DNA of 64,000 nt from Rhodococcus_F sp040656415 (GCF_040656415.1 NZ_JBFAMC010000001.1:1922001-1986000), one strand, 5' to 3'. Positions 22,747 through 31,828 are shown, counted from the stretch's first letter. The notes: a model not told the origin generated them from the letters alone. A program made the numbers and translations.

Positions 22747-23910
22747 TCAGTCCCGTATTTCGAGCGGTAACTCCGCGGTCACCCGCCAACTCCCGTCGGT
22801 TTGCCGCCCCGCTTCGAGCGTGCCCTGCAAGACCGCGACCCGCTCACGCATACCCAGGAGTCCGTTGCCGGATCCGAACGAGAACAGGCCCGATGCGTTG
22901 CCGTTGTCGATGATTTCGACCAGGACATCGGTGTCGCGACGCCGCACCCGGACCTTCGCCCTCGGCCGCTCCCCGGCGTGCCGCAATACGTTCGTCAGCG
23001 ACTCCTGAACCACTCGGTGCACACCGAGACTGACTGCGGGACTGATGTCGTCCAACTGCCCGGTCAACTCCAACTCGACCGGCAGTCCCGCACTGCGCAT
23101 CATGTCGACCAAGCGGGAGAGGCCGGCGGTGCCGTGCTGGGGCATGTCGTCCGTCGCCGGTTCTGTGCGCAGCAAGGACACGGTTCGGCGTAGTTCAGCG
23201 AGAGCTTCCCTACCGGTGGTCCCGATGTTCGCCAATGCCTGTCGGGCGACGTCCGGGTTGGTCCCCACCGCGTAAGAGGCGCCGTCAGCCTGCACGATCA
23301 TCACGCTCACTGCGTGCGCGACCACGTCGTGCAATTCCCGCGCGATGCGTGTCCGTTCGGCGGCAACCGCATCCTCGGCGCGGCGATCCCGGTCGTAATC
23401 TGCCACGGCAAGCCGAGCGGCCACCTCCTCGTCGTACGCCCGCCGGGCACCGAGAAATTCCGCCGTGATCCAGGAAAGGGCGAAGATCAGCAACGCGATC
23501 ACCCCTGTCACGGTCGCTTCTTGCCTGAGCAGCCCGATCGCCAGCGCAGAATCGACAACGAGACCCACCGCGAACAGGGCGGCAACGTATCGACCGACGT
23601 AGGCGACAAGGGTGTAGAGCGCCACAGCGAGCGCGAACAGCCCGGGGTGCTGAGCGTCGAGGTCATCGATCGAGTAGCTGACGAGGGTGATCGTGATCGA
23701 CATGACCAGGATGACCCCGGCTGCCGTACGTGGATAGGTACGGCGGCACACGATCGGGAGGCACAACAACAGGCCCATGATCAGCTGCACCCAGGCGGAG
23801 GTGTGGTCCGATGCCGTGAAGACGAGCACCTCGAGCGTGAGGAGAATCGCCGCCAACATCGAGTCCGCGACCGTCGGCCTACCTCGCAGCCACAGACTGA
23901 ATCTCCGCAT
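22747..23910 (-). CDS. Sensor histidine kinase, HisKA_3 / DesK-NarX type
   Basis: A membrane sensor kinase of 387 residues. The first 155 residues hold about five hydrophobic segments with short loops and no large extracellular domain. The dimerisation/phospho-acceptor motif RIARELHDVVAHAVS places the phosphorylated histidine at 194. The ATPase domain follows with VVQESLTNVLRHA (N box), IDNG and GNGLLGMRERV (G box). Such kinases pair with NarL-type regulators, here most likely the one at 20647-21336. The gene is divergent from the TauE-type gene. The signal is unknown. Confidence 0.93.
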   Translation of the reverse strand: MRRFSLWLRGRPTVADSMLAAILLTLEVLVFTASDHTSAWVQLIMGLLLCLPIVCRRTYPRTAAGVILVMSITITLVSYSIDDLDAQHPGLFALAVALYTLVAYVGRYVAALFAVGLVVDSALAIGLLRQEATVTGVIALLIFALSWITAEFLGARRAYDEEVAARLAVADYDRDRRAEDAVAAERTRIARELHDVVAHAVSVMIVQADGASYAVGTNPDVARQALANIGTTGREALAELRRTVSLLRTEPATDDMPQHGTAGLSRLVDMMRSAGLPVELELTGQLDDISPAVSLGVHRVVQESLTNVLRHAGERPRAKVRVRRRDTDVLVEIIDNGNASGLFSFGSGNGLLGMRERVAVLQGTLEAGRQTDGSWRVTAELPLEIRD

Positions 23911-23957
23911 GGATGCAGCCTAGGGACCCCGATCAGGGTGTGGTTGAGTCATCCACC

Positions 23958-24725
23958 ATGAACGCGGGTGACTGGACGCTACTGCTCACGGCTGCAGTGG
24001 CCGCCGGATGGGTCGATGCCGTGGTCGGCGGCGGCGGACTGATCCTCCTACCTGCGCTGTTCCTCGCCCTACCGCAGTTGACGCCACAAGCGGCTCTGGC
24101 GACCAACAAACTCACCGCGTTCACCGGAACCTCGGCAGCTGTCTACACATTCGCGCGTCGCGTCTCGATGAACTGGAGACTTCTCGGTCCGGCCTTCCTG
24201 CTGGCGGCAGTGACATCGGCACTCGGCGCGGCCACGGTGTCGCGGATCAACAAAGATCTGTTCATCCCGCTCATCATGGTGGTGCTCGTCGGCGTCGCCG
24301 TGTTCGTCACGATCCGCCCACAAGTTGGTATCACGCTCGCGAAGGACCGGCCGACCCGGCGGAAAGTCATCGCAGTCGTGCTGCTCGCAGCGGGATTGTT
24401 CGGATTCTACGACGGACTGTTCGGGCCGGGAACCGGGACGTTTCTCATCATCAGTTTCGCGACGTTGCTCGGTACGGAGTTCGTACGCAGCGCCGCGATG
24501 GCGAAAGTGATCAACCTCGGGTCGAACTTCGGTGCCTTGGTGCTCTTCGCTGCCACTGGGCACGTGATATGGGTTCTCGGGTTGAGTATGGCGGTGTGCA
24601 ACGTGATCGGGGCCGTCGTCGGGTCTCGAATGGCGTTGACCAAGGGTGCCGGGTTCGTCCGGATCACCCTGCTGGTGGTGGTGATCGTCATGGTGATCAG
24701 GTTGGGCTGGCAACAGTTCGGCTAG
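23958..24725 (+). CDS. TauE/SafE-family membrane transporter
   Basis: A predicted sulfite/organosulfur-anion exporter-type permease of 255 residues with about eight hydrophobic helices. The TauE N-terminal signature is clear: GWVDAVVGGGGLILLPALF, then a second half starting GLFGFYDGLFGPGTGTFLI, the internal repeat of the family. I chose the ATG at 23958 because the first helix begins right after it. The next gene, tldD, starts 13 bases downstream, so co-transcription is likely. Substrate is not inferable. Confidence 0.93.
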   Translation: MNAGDWTLLLTAAVAAGWVDAVVGGGGLILLPALFLALPQLTPQAALATNKLTAFTGTSAAVYTFARRVSMNWRLLGPAFLLAAVTSALGAATVSRINKDLFIPLIMVVLVGVAVFVTIRPQVGITLAKDRPTRRKVIAVVLLAAGLFGFYDGLFGPGTGTFLIISFATLLGTEFVRSAAMAKVINLGSNFGALVLFAATGHVIWVLGLSMAVCNVIGAVVGSRMALTKGAGFVRITLLVVVIVMVIRLGWQQFG

Positions 24726-24738
24726 ATGCCGGACTACC

Positions 24739-26268
24739 GTGGTCGAAGTGACGGCTCCTCGACAGGTTGATCCGGAATTCCTTGCCCTCCCACTGCGTTC
24801 GCTGGCGGATGCAGCACTGTCGGCGGCGCGGTCGGCGGGTGCCTCGCACGCCGACCTACGCGTGCACGGGCTGACCAGTCAGTCTCTGCGACTACGCGAC
24901 GGGGAGGTGCAGTCGGCGGTCGACTCGAGCGAACTCGGGTTCGCGGTGCGCGTCCTCATCGATGGCACCTGGGGGTTCGCCTCACATGCCGAGTTGACGC
25001 CCGAGACCGCTGCTGCGACAGCCAGGGAGGCGGTGGTCGTGGCTCGGACGTTGCGCGGTCTCGGCCGGGAACACGTCGAACTCGCTGCTGAGCCCGTATA
25101 CACCGATGTCAGCTGGGTGTCGGATTACGAGGTCGATCCGTTCGAAGTTCCGGCCGAGGACAAGATTTCGCTACTGCGCGAATACTCCCGCAAGCTGCTC
25201 GCATCCGACGGTGTAGACCACGCCACCGCTGGTTGCCTGCAGGTCAAGGAGCAGACGTTCTACGCCGACCTCGCCGGCTCGTCGATCGTCCAGCAACGAG
25301 TGCGACTGCATCCGCAACTCGAGGCCACCACCGTCGACCATTCGGCCGGCCTGTTCGAGACGATGCGCACGCTCGCGCCACCGGTCGGGCGCGGGTGGGA
25401 GTATGTCGCGACGGACGGCTCCTGGAACTGGACGGACGAACTGGCACGCATCCCGGGACTGCTGGCTGAGAAGGTGAAGGCTCCGACCGTGGTGGCCGGC
25501 CCCACCGACCTGGTGATCGACCCGACCAACCTGTGGTTGACCATCCACGAGTCGATCGGGCACGCCACCGAGTACGACCGTGCTGTCGGCTACGAGGCCG
25601 CATACGCCGGGACCTCATTCGCCACCCCTGACAAGCTGGGCACCCTGCACTACGGGACACCGATCATGCACGTGACCGCCGACCGAACCGTGCCGCACGG
25701 GCTCGCGACGATCGGATACGACGACGACGGAGTCGCGACTCAGTCGTGGGATCTGATCGCCGACGGAGTACTGGTCGGATACCAGCTCGACCGGGCGTTC
25801 GCGACGCGTTTGGGGCTGGACCGCTCCAACGGCTGCTCGTACGCCGATTCTCCCCATCATGTGCCCATTCAGCGGATGGCCAATGTTTCACTCGGGCCCG
25901 ATCCCGTGACCGATCGCGGCACCGAGGATCTCATTTCCGGCGTCGAGGACGGTATCTACGTGGTCGGCGACAAGTCCTGGTCGATCGACATGCAACGGTA
26001 CAACTTCCAGTTCACCGGCCAACGGTTCTACCGAATCCGTGGTGGAAGACTCGACGGGCAACTCCGCGATGTCGCATACCAGGCGACCACCACCGATTTC
26101 TGGGGATCCATGGAGGCGGTCGGCGGTCCGTCCACCTGGCAGCTCGGTGGGGCCTTCAACTGCGGCAAGGCGCAACCCGGACAGATCGCGGCCGTCAGTC
26201 ACGGCTGCCCGTCCGCCTTATTCCGTCGCGTCAACGTACTGAACACTCAGACGGAGGGTGGCCGATGA
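24739..26268 (+). CDS. tldD: TldD family metalloprotease subunit
   Basis: TldD is the catalytic zinc subunit of the TldD/TldE peptidase, which in E. coli trims unfolded peptides and matures microcin B17 and CcdA. The 509-residue protein carries the metal motif HESIGHATE near residue 271 and the conserved C-terminal element FNCGKAQPGQ. The start is a GTG at 24739; another in-frame GTG at 24748 is possible. Its stop overlaps the tldE start (ATGA), so the two subunits are translationally coupled. No clear peptide precursor lies beside the pair. Confidence 0.95.
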   Translation: MVEVTAPRQVDPEFLALPLRSLADAALSAARSAGASHADLRVHGLTSQSLRLRDGEVQSAVDSSELGFAVRVLIDGTWGFASHAELTPETAAATAREAVVVARTLRGLGREHVELAAEPVYTDVSWVSDYEVDPFEVPAEDKISLLREYSRKLLASDGVDHATAGCLQVKEQTFYADLAGSSIVQQRVRLHPQLEATTVDHSAGLFETMRTLAPPVGRGWEYVATDGSWNWTDELARIPGLLAEKVKAPTVVAGPTDLVIDPTNLWLTIHESIGHATEYDRAVGYEAAYAGTSFATPDKLGTLHYGTPIMHVTADRTVPHGLATIGYDDDGVATQSWDLIADGVLVGYQLDRAFATRLGLDRSNGCSYADSPHHVPIQRMANVSLGPDPVTDRGTEDLISGVEDGIYVVGDKSWSIDMQRYNFQFTGQRFYRIRGGRLDGQLRDVAYQATTTDFWGSMEAVGGPSTWQLGGAFNCGKAQPGQIAAVSHGCPSALFRRVNVLNTQTEGGR

Positions 26269-27626
26269 TCGCACCGCAGCAACTGATCGAGCGGGTTCTC
26301 TCCAGGGCCACGGTCGACGAGACCATCGTCATCGTCACCGATGCCAGTGAGGCGTCTCTGCGATGGGCACGCAACTCGATGACGACCAACGGCGTGTCTA
26401 CCTCACGTAGCTGGACGGTTGTCTCGATCGTCAGGGACGGCGAGACCGCGCGAGTGGGCATCGTCAGTTCGACCAGCGTGAATTCCGCCGATATCGACGC
26501 GGTCGTGCGCTCCGCCGAGTTGGCCGCCAGAGCGGCCGGACCCGCATCCGACTCGATGCCCCTGCTCACCGGCACCACGGCCGAGGACAGCTGGGACGAC
26601 GGTGCCGAGCACACCGAGATCAGCGCATTCGAGCAACTTGCGCGGGACCTGAGCATGGGATTCGACCGTACGGACGAACTCTACGGTTTCGCCCACCATC
26701 GACTTCACACCAGCTGGCTCGGCACGTCTACCGGGATCCGCCGCCGAGTGGTTCAGCCCACCGGGTCCGTCGAGATCAACGGCAAGCGAGGCGATGCCAG
26801 CGCCTGGGTTGGTACCAGCACCAAGGACTTCACGGATGTTGCCTGCGGGAAGATGCTGCACGAACTGTCGACGCGCCTGGACTGGGCGAGCACCCGGGTC
26901 GAGTTGCCGGCCGGACGTTTCGAGACAGTCCTTCCTCCCTCCGCCGTCGCGGACCTCATGATCTGCCTGATGTGGGCGATGGAGGGCCGGGGCGCAGAAG
27001 AGGGGCGTTCTGCACTGTCGGCTCCCGGAGGCACCCGGATCGGGGAAAGGTTGACCACGCTCCCCCTCACGCTGTATTCCAACCCGGTCGAGCCCGGGTT
27101 GGAATACGCGCCGTTCGTCACCGCAGGATCGTCGTCCGAGTCCTTGTCGGTCTTCGACAACGGGATGGACACCGGCCGCGTCGACTGGGTACGCGACGGT
27201 ACCGTGAACGCGCTCGCGTACCCGCGAGCCGCAGCGAAGGAGTTCGGCGCAGATGTGGCCGTACCGGGCGACAACCTGATCCTCGACGCCGCGGGTTCGC
27301 TGTCGCTCGATCAGATGGTGGCCGAGACCGAACGAGGCCTGCTCCTGACCACCCTCTGGTACATCCGGGAGGTCGACCCCGCCGCGCTGCTACTGACCGG
27401 ACTGACCCGGGATGGCGTCTACCTCATCGAAAACGGCAAGATTACGGCCTCGGTGAACAACTTCCGGTTCAACGAGAGCCCACTCGATCTGCTCCGCCGA
27501 GTCACCCAGGCCGGTGCCACCGAACGGACCCTGCCCCGCGAGTGGAACGATTGGTTCACCCGAACCGCCATGCCACCATTGCGCATTCCGGACTTCCACA
27601 TGTCGTCGGTCAGCAAGGCGCTCTGA
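26265..27626 (+). CDS. tldE: TldE/PmbA family protein
   Basis: The non-catalytic partner of TldD in the heterodimeric peptidase. The 453-residue protein starts MIAPQQLIERVLSRA and ends with the typical ITASVNNFRFNESPLDLLRRV and a PPLRIPDFHMSSVS tail. It lacks the HExxxH motif, as expected. The ATG overlaps the tldD stop by four bases, with GGAGGG about eight bases upstream. A possible terminator hairpin lies about 80 bases after the stop. Confidence 0.95.
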   Translation: MIAPQQLIERVLSRATVDETIVIVTDASEASLRWARNSMTTNGVSTSRSWTVVSIVRDGETARVGIVSSTSVNSADIDAVVRSAELAARAAGPASDSMPLLTGTTAEDSWDDGAEHTEISAFEQLARDLSMGFDRTDELYGFAHHRLHTSWLGTSTGIRRRVVQPTGSVEINGKRGDASAWVGTSTKDFTDVACGKMLHELSTRLDWASTRVELPAGRFETVLPPSAVADLMICLMWAMEGRGAEEGRSALSAPGGTRIGERLTTLPLTLYSNPVEPGLEYAPFVTAGSSSESLSVFDNGMDTGRVDWVRDGTVNALAYPRAAAKEFGADVAVPGDNLILDAAGSLSLDQMVAETERGLLLTTLWYIREVDPAALLLTGLTRDGVYLIENGKITASVNNFRFNESPLDLLRRVTQAGATERTLPREWNDWFTRTAMPPLRIPDFHMSSVSKAL

Positions 27627-27707
27627 AGACACCGAATTCCAGCCTCCAGCACGTGAAGCGGGGACGAACGTCGCGGCTGCAAACGACCGGAAGATCGACG
27701 CGGCTCT

Positions 27708-27735
27708 GACAGGTTCGCTGGGAGACCGACCTGTC
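27708..27735 (+). terminator. Possible terminator after tldDE
   Basis: GACAGGT (27708-27714) and ACCTGTC (27729-27735) form a 7-base stem with a 14-base loop about 80 bases beyond the tldE stop. The stem is short, so this is tentative. Confidence 0.35.
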
Positions 27736-28119
27736 TTGACCGTTCGTGCCATCGGTCGATGACCCTCACACCGACGCAATCACGCCTTCTCAATAGCGGA
27801 GTGGGAGCCTCGCTGCATCTAAGAGAATGAGCTATTACACAGCAATCTACATTCCAGGTCTCGATGTGCGCGATTTATCCCCACGACAATGCGTCTTCTT
27901 ACCGCAAATTAGATTGCATTGGAGCTCACGTCATGTAGAACTCGTCAATTGCATTTGTAGAAATATCGGAACGTTCGCCGAGTCGATGGAAATGAGTCGG
28001 GTCATTTTCTCGCGAGAATTTCGCATTCTTGGTCATTTGGCGGTTGCCGGGTTACAACACGTTGGCGTTCATCGGGATAGAGTGAGAAGGACGTAGTCCA
28101 GTTGGAGAGGGGCCTGCAG
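27736..28119. other. AT-richer intergenic block before the DUF6191-like gene
   Basis: Between tldE and the small membrane gene the DNA becomes clearly AT-richer, especially 27820-28070. An 89-codon open frame (27827-28096, starting MSYYTAIYIPG) crosses it but has a poor ribosome site and no recognisable motif, so I do not call it a gene. The stretch probably holds the promoter of the next gene; a transferred fragment is also possible. Confidence 0.4.
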
Positions 28120-28440
28120 GTGGGTGTCACGGTCTTGGTAGTTGCAGTGGCAGTGGCCGGGGCCCTTGCTCTCGACCAACTCGGGTTGTGGGCGGAACGT
28201 CGCGGGTGGATCTACTGGCGGAAGAAGAAGGGGACCGGTGGCCTGTCCGGGGCACTGGAGTACATCGACACCCTCTTTTCACCCTCGACGCATAACGTTG
28301 TGCAAGAACGGGAAAGCAAGAGACTGACCCGAGTAGATTCGGCCACAGGAGAGGAACTCGACCTCGAATCCGGCACTGTCTTTCTCGAGATGCGCGATCG
28401 CACGAATGGTCCGGACAACCCTCGCCCATCGGTGAACTGA
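28120..28440 (+). CDS. Small membrane protein, DUF6191-like
   Basis: A 106-residue protein with one N-terminal transmembrane segment (residues 2-20), then LGLWAERRGWIYWRKKK, a YIDTLFSPSTHNVV segment and a polar acidic tail. The WAERRGWIYW...IFSP-like pattern matches a small actinobacterial family I know as DUF6191. I prefer the GTG at 28120 because GGAGAGGGG ends about eight bases upstream. A TTG at 28102 in the same frame would add six residues and overlap that site. The role is unknown. Confidence 0.75.
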   Translation: MGVTVLVVAVAVAGALALDQLGLWAERRGWIYWRKKKGTGGLSGALEYIDTLFSPSTHNVVQERESKRLTRVDSATGEELDLESGTVFLEMRDRTNGPDNPRPSVN

Positions 28441-28820
28441 GCCCGAGTGTCGCTCGAGCCAGGCATCGAGGCCCGTCCGTGAGGGGCGCAAGTAGACAGA
28501 CGCGCTGAATTACGTTGTTTTGCTGGTGATTTCATTTAGCCCTGCCTGATCAGGGTTGTCTACCTCGGGGCGTTCCGCTGTGGCGATCTCGCGTGGAGCC
28601 GGAGCGGTTCATCTGCCGGGCATCGCGCGAGTCGCCACGTTCGCGGTGTTCGTGCTGGCGCTAGTAGCGTGATAACCCGACGGTCACCGTAGACGCGCGC
28701 AAAACCAAAGCGTGCGTGCCGAAGGCTGCGAAAACTCTTCGCGGATGTGGAACCGGACCCACCCGGTGCGCGATAGTCTTGAGGTGTGAACGCAGCTGCG
28801 TTCGGCGAGGTGAAAGGGAC
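28441..28820. other. 380-base intergenic region upstream of the CNNM/CorC-type gene
   Basis: No supported gene. CCTGATCAGG, a perfect 10-base palindrome, lies near 28546-28555. The 3' part leads into the leader ORF at 28821 and probably contains its promoter. I see no recognisable Mg-sensing riboswitch, but sequence reading alone cannot exclude one. Confidence 0.45.
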
Positions 28821-28862
28821 ATGAACCGCCACCGACCCATGAATCGGCGGTGTTGGCCGTGA
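28821..28862 (+). CDS. Putative 13-residue leader peptide coupled to the CNNM/CorC-type gene
   Basis: An ATG at 28821 preceded by GGTGAAAGGGAC opens a short frame encoding MNRHRPMNRRCWP. Its TGA (28860-28862) overlaps the GTG (28859-28861) that I take as the start of the transporter. The arrangement fits translational coupling or attenuation by a leader peptide. The Arg/Pro/Cys/Trp content could make ribosome progress sensitive to supply, which is inference. It may also be chance. Confidence 0.45.
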   Translation: MNRHRPMNRRCWP

Positions 28863-30172
28863 CAGGCAGTACGCTCCTGGACTTCATTCTCGTAGTGGCG
28901 TTCATCCTGCTCGGCGGGGTGTTCGCTGCGACCGAAATTGCCCTGGTGTCTCTGCGGGAGGGTCAGATTCACGCCCTCGCGCATCGCAGTCGCCGGGGTG
29001 CGCGAGCGGCCGGTCTGGCCCGGAATCCGAACCGCTTCCTTTCCTCGGTGCAGATCGGCGTCACCGTCGCCGGCTTCTTTTCCGCGGCGTACGGCGCCGC
29101 GGCGCTCGCCCCGAGCATCGCCCCGGTGTTACGGGGTTGGGGGATGTCGGTCGCGGCTGCGGACGCAGTGGCGCTGATCTTTACCACTCTTGTGATCGCG
29201 TACTTGTCGTTGGTACTTGGTGAACTCGTCCCCAAGCGCATTGCTCTGCAGAACGCCACCGGGGTGGCGTTGGTGACGGCGCCGCCGCTAGACCGATTCG
29301 CGACACTCGTTCGTCCGGTGATCTGGCTGCTGTCGGTCTCGACCAACGCACTCGTTCGTCTTCTCGGCGAGGACCCGTCCCGCAAGAGGGAGGAGATGAC
29401 GCCTGCCGAGCTGCGGGAACTGGTCCTCGGTCAACGTGGGATCGAGGACGAGGAGCGCCGCGTCCTCGCCGAAGTGTTCGACGTCGGCCAACGGACCCTG
29501 AACGAGGTGATGCGGCCACGGACCGAGGTGGACTTCCTCGCCGCGGACACCCCGGTCCGTAAGGCGCGGGCCGAGGCCCTGGCCATGGCTCACAGCCGCT
29601 TCCCCATCGTCGATACCTCTCTCGACGATGTCGTCGGCTTCGTCCACGTCCGTGATCTCCAACTAGCTGATCCGGTAGAGGTCCCCACCGTCGAGGATCT
29701 GTGCCGACCGATCCTCGCGCTGCCCGGATCCAAACCAGTACTCTCCGCGCTGGCCTTGATGCGCCGCGGCAGCGCGCAGATTCTCCTCGTCGTCGACGAG
29801 TACGGGGGCACCGCGGGCATCGCGACCCTCGAGGACATCGTCGAGGAGGTCGTCGGCGAGATCGGCGACGAGTTCGCGCCGCTGTCCGAATCCAATGCCG
29901 TCGACGAAGATGGGCAGGAATGGGAGATCGACGGGATGCTTCTCGTCGAGGACTTCGAGAAGGACACCGGGACAACGGTTCCCGGCGGGCCCTACGAGAC
30001 CATCGCCGGATACGTGCTTCACAGCCTGCAACGGATTCCCCGACTCGGGGACGTCGTCGAGGTCGACGGCCACCGCCTCACCGTCAGCGAGATGGACGGA
30101 CGTCGTATCGCGGCGTTGCACTTGTCGAAACGCGGCTCCGGGAAACGGCCCCAGGATCACAGACCGACATAG
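28859..30172 (+). CDS. CNNM/CorC (hemolysin C)-family transporter with CBS pair
   Basis: A 437-residue membrane protein of the DUF21/CNNM type, linked to Mg2+ (or Co2+) export. It has an N-terminal membrane domain (helices near 5-25, 65-85, 95-120 and 135-155) with AATEIALVSL and GELVPKRIALQN, then EEMTPAELRELV, two CBS motifs (EVMRPRTEVDFL...GFVHVRDL and RRGSAQILLVVDEYGGTAGIATLEDIVEEVVGEI, read in segments) and a C-terminal CorC domain (DGMLLVEDF, GYVLHSLQRIPRLGD). Other in-frame starts are GTG 28850 and TTG 28853. I prefer GTG 28859 because the leader ORF stop overlaps it. Confidence 0.9.
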   Translation: MTGSTLLDFILVVAFILLGGVFAATEIALVSLREGQIHALAHRSRRGARAAGLARNPNRFLSSVQIGVTVAGFFSAAYGAAALAPSIAPVLRGWGMSVAAADAVALIFTTLVIAYLSLVLGELVPKRIALQNATGVALVTAPPLDRFATLVRPVIWLLSVSTNALVRLLGEDPSRKREEMTPAELRELVLGQRGIEDEERRVLAEVFDVGQRTLNEVMRPRTEVDFLAADTPVRKARAEALAMAHSRFPIVDTSLDDVVGFVHVRDLQLADPVEVPTVEDLCRPILALPGSKPVLSALALMRRGSAQILLVVDEYGGTAGIATLEDIVEEVVGEIGDEFAPLSESNAVDEDGQEWEIDGMLLVEDFEKDTGTTVPGGPYETIAGYVLHSLQRIPRLGDVVEVDGHRLTVSEMDGRRIAALHLSKRGSGKRPQDHRPT

Positions 30173-30916
30173 CCGACGAATGCACTGCACGGCGTGAATC
30201 GAACGGGCCTTCCGTGGCATACATCCGACACCGGGCCGTCTATACCCGTGTTCGGCGCACTGCACGACACCAGGGTGACCATGCTCCTATCTCGATGTAG
30301 GCCATCCATCACTGGGTGCCGCACGGTCCGAAACCGTTGCGCACGTAAATAGTTGGAGAGGCTGGTGAACTCACCCGAAAGCCCTTCCCCCGAAGATTGC
30401 GCCGGCAGTAGCGGAGGCCCAGCTAGAGAAGGATCGGCTATCGAAGGTCCTGAAGGACCAGACTTGCGCCCGAAGCCTGTCGGGTCAGCAGACATGACGG
30501 GTCGACGCTCGAAACTAGTATTCCGAAACAACTCGGCCGCCGGGCAGGAATCGTTTGCCGCATTCGGAAAATCCAACATGAAAGCACCGTTGGATTCTGA
30601 AACTACCATCAATCAAGCCCCAAAAAAGTCCGCAACTTGGAATTCTAATGCGTTTCACGCTATCGGCTCATGCGGTGCCGATGGACATCTGAGCAAACAA
30701 ACTCAAGTAATCAACATTTCTTATAGCAATTGTTTAGCTATCTCTGATTCGTCGACCATCACCCCTGTGGAAGACGGGAGTCATCCGGTGGCGGCGCCAC
30801 CCGGGAGTCGGGCGCAAACTCGACGAGCATTGCGCAGAACCAATCACGAGATATCTTGGTTCGGAACTCCTTTGAACCGACTACTTCAACTACGGTCTGA
30901 CGATCGGATCAGCTGG
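30173..30916. other. 744-base AT-richer gene-poor region beside the recombinase
   Basis: I see no supported gene. Composition falls clearly below the surroundings at about 30520-30780. An open frame running across it on the plus strand (30353-31378) continues antisense through the recombinase and has no coding character. TCTGAC (30896-30901) and GTCAGA (30916-30921) pair around the recombinase stop and may mark its 3' end. The region may be the flank of a mobile insertion. Confidence 0.45.
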
Positions 30917-31576
30917 TCAGACACCAATTCCCGCTGGTCCCCCACCCAACTCGACGTCGTCATCGTCGTCGAAGTCGTTCTCCTCGAGCGACTTGAAGTA
31001 TCGGGTGATGGTCTTGGTGGACACCCCGATCTCCTCGGCGATGCGCTTCTTCGACATCCCCTGCCCGTACAGGTAGCGGATGTAGCTGCCCTTCGTGTCA
31101 TCGACGGCGCGCGGTCGCCCACCGACCCGGCCCCGCTCACGGGCCGCAATCAGCCCGGCCTCGGTGCGCTCACGAATCAGATTGCGCTCGAATTCTGCTA
31201 TCGCGGCGAAGATATGAAAGATCAACTTGCCCCCGGGAGTGGAGGTTTCGATCTTGTCGTTGATCGATTCGAGCTGCACCCCCCTGGCCTCGAGTTCTCC
31301 TACCAGCTTGATCAGGTGCAGGAGCGAACGTCCCAGCCTGTCGAGCCGCCACACGACCAGGGTGTCACCGGGACGTAGGTGCTCGAACAGCTTCTGCAGT
31401 TCGGGGCGGTTCTGCTTCGCACCGGACGCGTGATCTGTCCAGATTCGCCAGCACCCAGCGGCTCGGAGGGCGTCGAGTTGCAAGTCTGTGTTTTGCATGC
31501 CGGTTGACACCCGGCAGTACCCGAGTTTGCTGCCGCCGCCGTCACGCCGCGGGCTGAAAATGTCCGATTTATCCAT
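30917..31576 (-). CDS. Serine recombinase, resolvase/invertase family
   Basis: A site-specific DNA recombinase of about 219 residues. The catalytic region reads LGYCRVST, placing the active Ser at about residue 24, then DHASG, WRLDRLGRS and the ERNLIRERTEAGL helix. A C-terminal helix-turn-helix (GMSKKRIAEEIGVSTKTITRYF) gives DNA binding, and an Asp-rich tail ends the protein. I chose the ATG at 31576; the frame stays open to 31672 with Pro/Arg-rich, less typical sequence. Repeats resembling resolvase half-sites lie at and upstream of the start. No transposase gene is visible. Confidence 0.92.
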   Translation of the reverse strand: MDKSDIFSPRRDGGGSKLGYCRVSTGMQNTDLQLDALRAAGCWRIWTDHASGAKQNRPELQKLFEHLRPGDTLVVWRLDRLGRSLLHLIKLVGELEARGVQLESINDKIETSTPGGKLIFHIFAAIAEFERNLIRERTEAGLIAARERGRVGGRPRAVDDTKGSYIRYLYGQGMSKKRIAEEIGVSTKTITRYFKSLEENDFDDDDDVELGGGPAGIGV

Positions 31577-31802
31577 GTTCTGTGTCGTCACTTGTGTCGT
31601 TTCCGAGCGTCCAGGGGGTCTATCGGTGCAGGGCCGGCGCGGAAAATCCGCTATAGAGAAGGTACGGGACAAAACTCGTGAGCCACGTCATTTTGTCCCA
31701 TACCCTTTTGTCCAAGGTTTTTGTCCCACCGTGTCGTGGGGCGATTCGGTCGAGGCGATCGAGTGCTGGACCCGGACTTAATCGGTGGTTTCTGTCCCAC
31801 CC
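31561..31802. promoter_or_regulatory. Cluster of resolvase half-site-like repeats
   Basis: TGTCCGATTTAT at 31561-31572 matches the half-site pattern I recall for Tn3-type resolvases. Further upstream, GGTACGGGACAAAA (31661-31674) faces TTTTGTCCCATACC (31691-31704) as a 14-base inverted repeat with one mismatch. Related direct copies TTTTGTCC (31706-31713), TTTTTGTCCCACC (31718-31730) and TTTCTGTCCCACC (31789-31801) follow. The spacing and position suggest a res/recombination or autoregulatory site. Confidence 0.5.
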
Positions 31803-31828
31803 AATACGTGCTGGTCGCAGCAAATCGA

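Noticed and set aside
27827..28096. 89-codon open frame starting MSYYTAIYIPG
   Set aside because: Weak ribosome site, no motif, located in AT-richer DNA where chance frames differ from the surroundings. Mentioned only as a possibility.
30353..31378. 341-codon plus-strand frame next to and across the recombinase
   Set aside because: Its second half is antisense to the recombinase and its first half has no coding character or domain.
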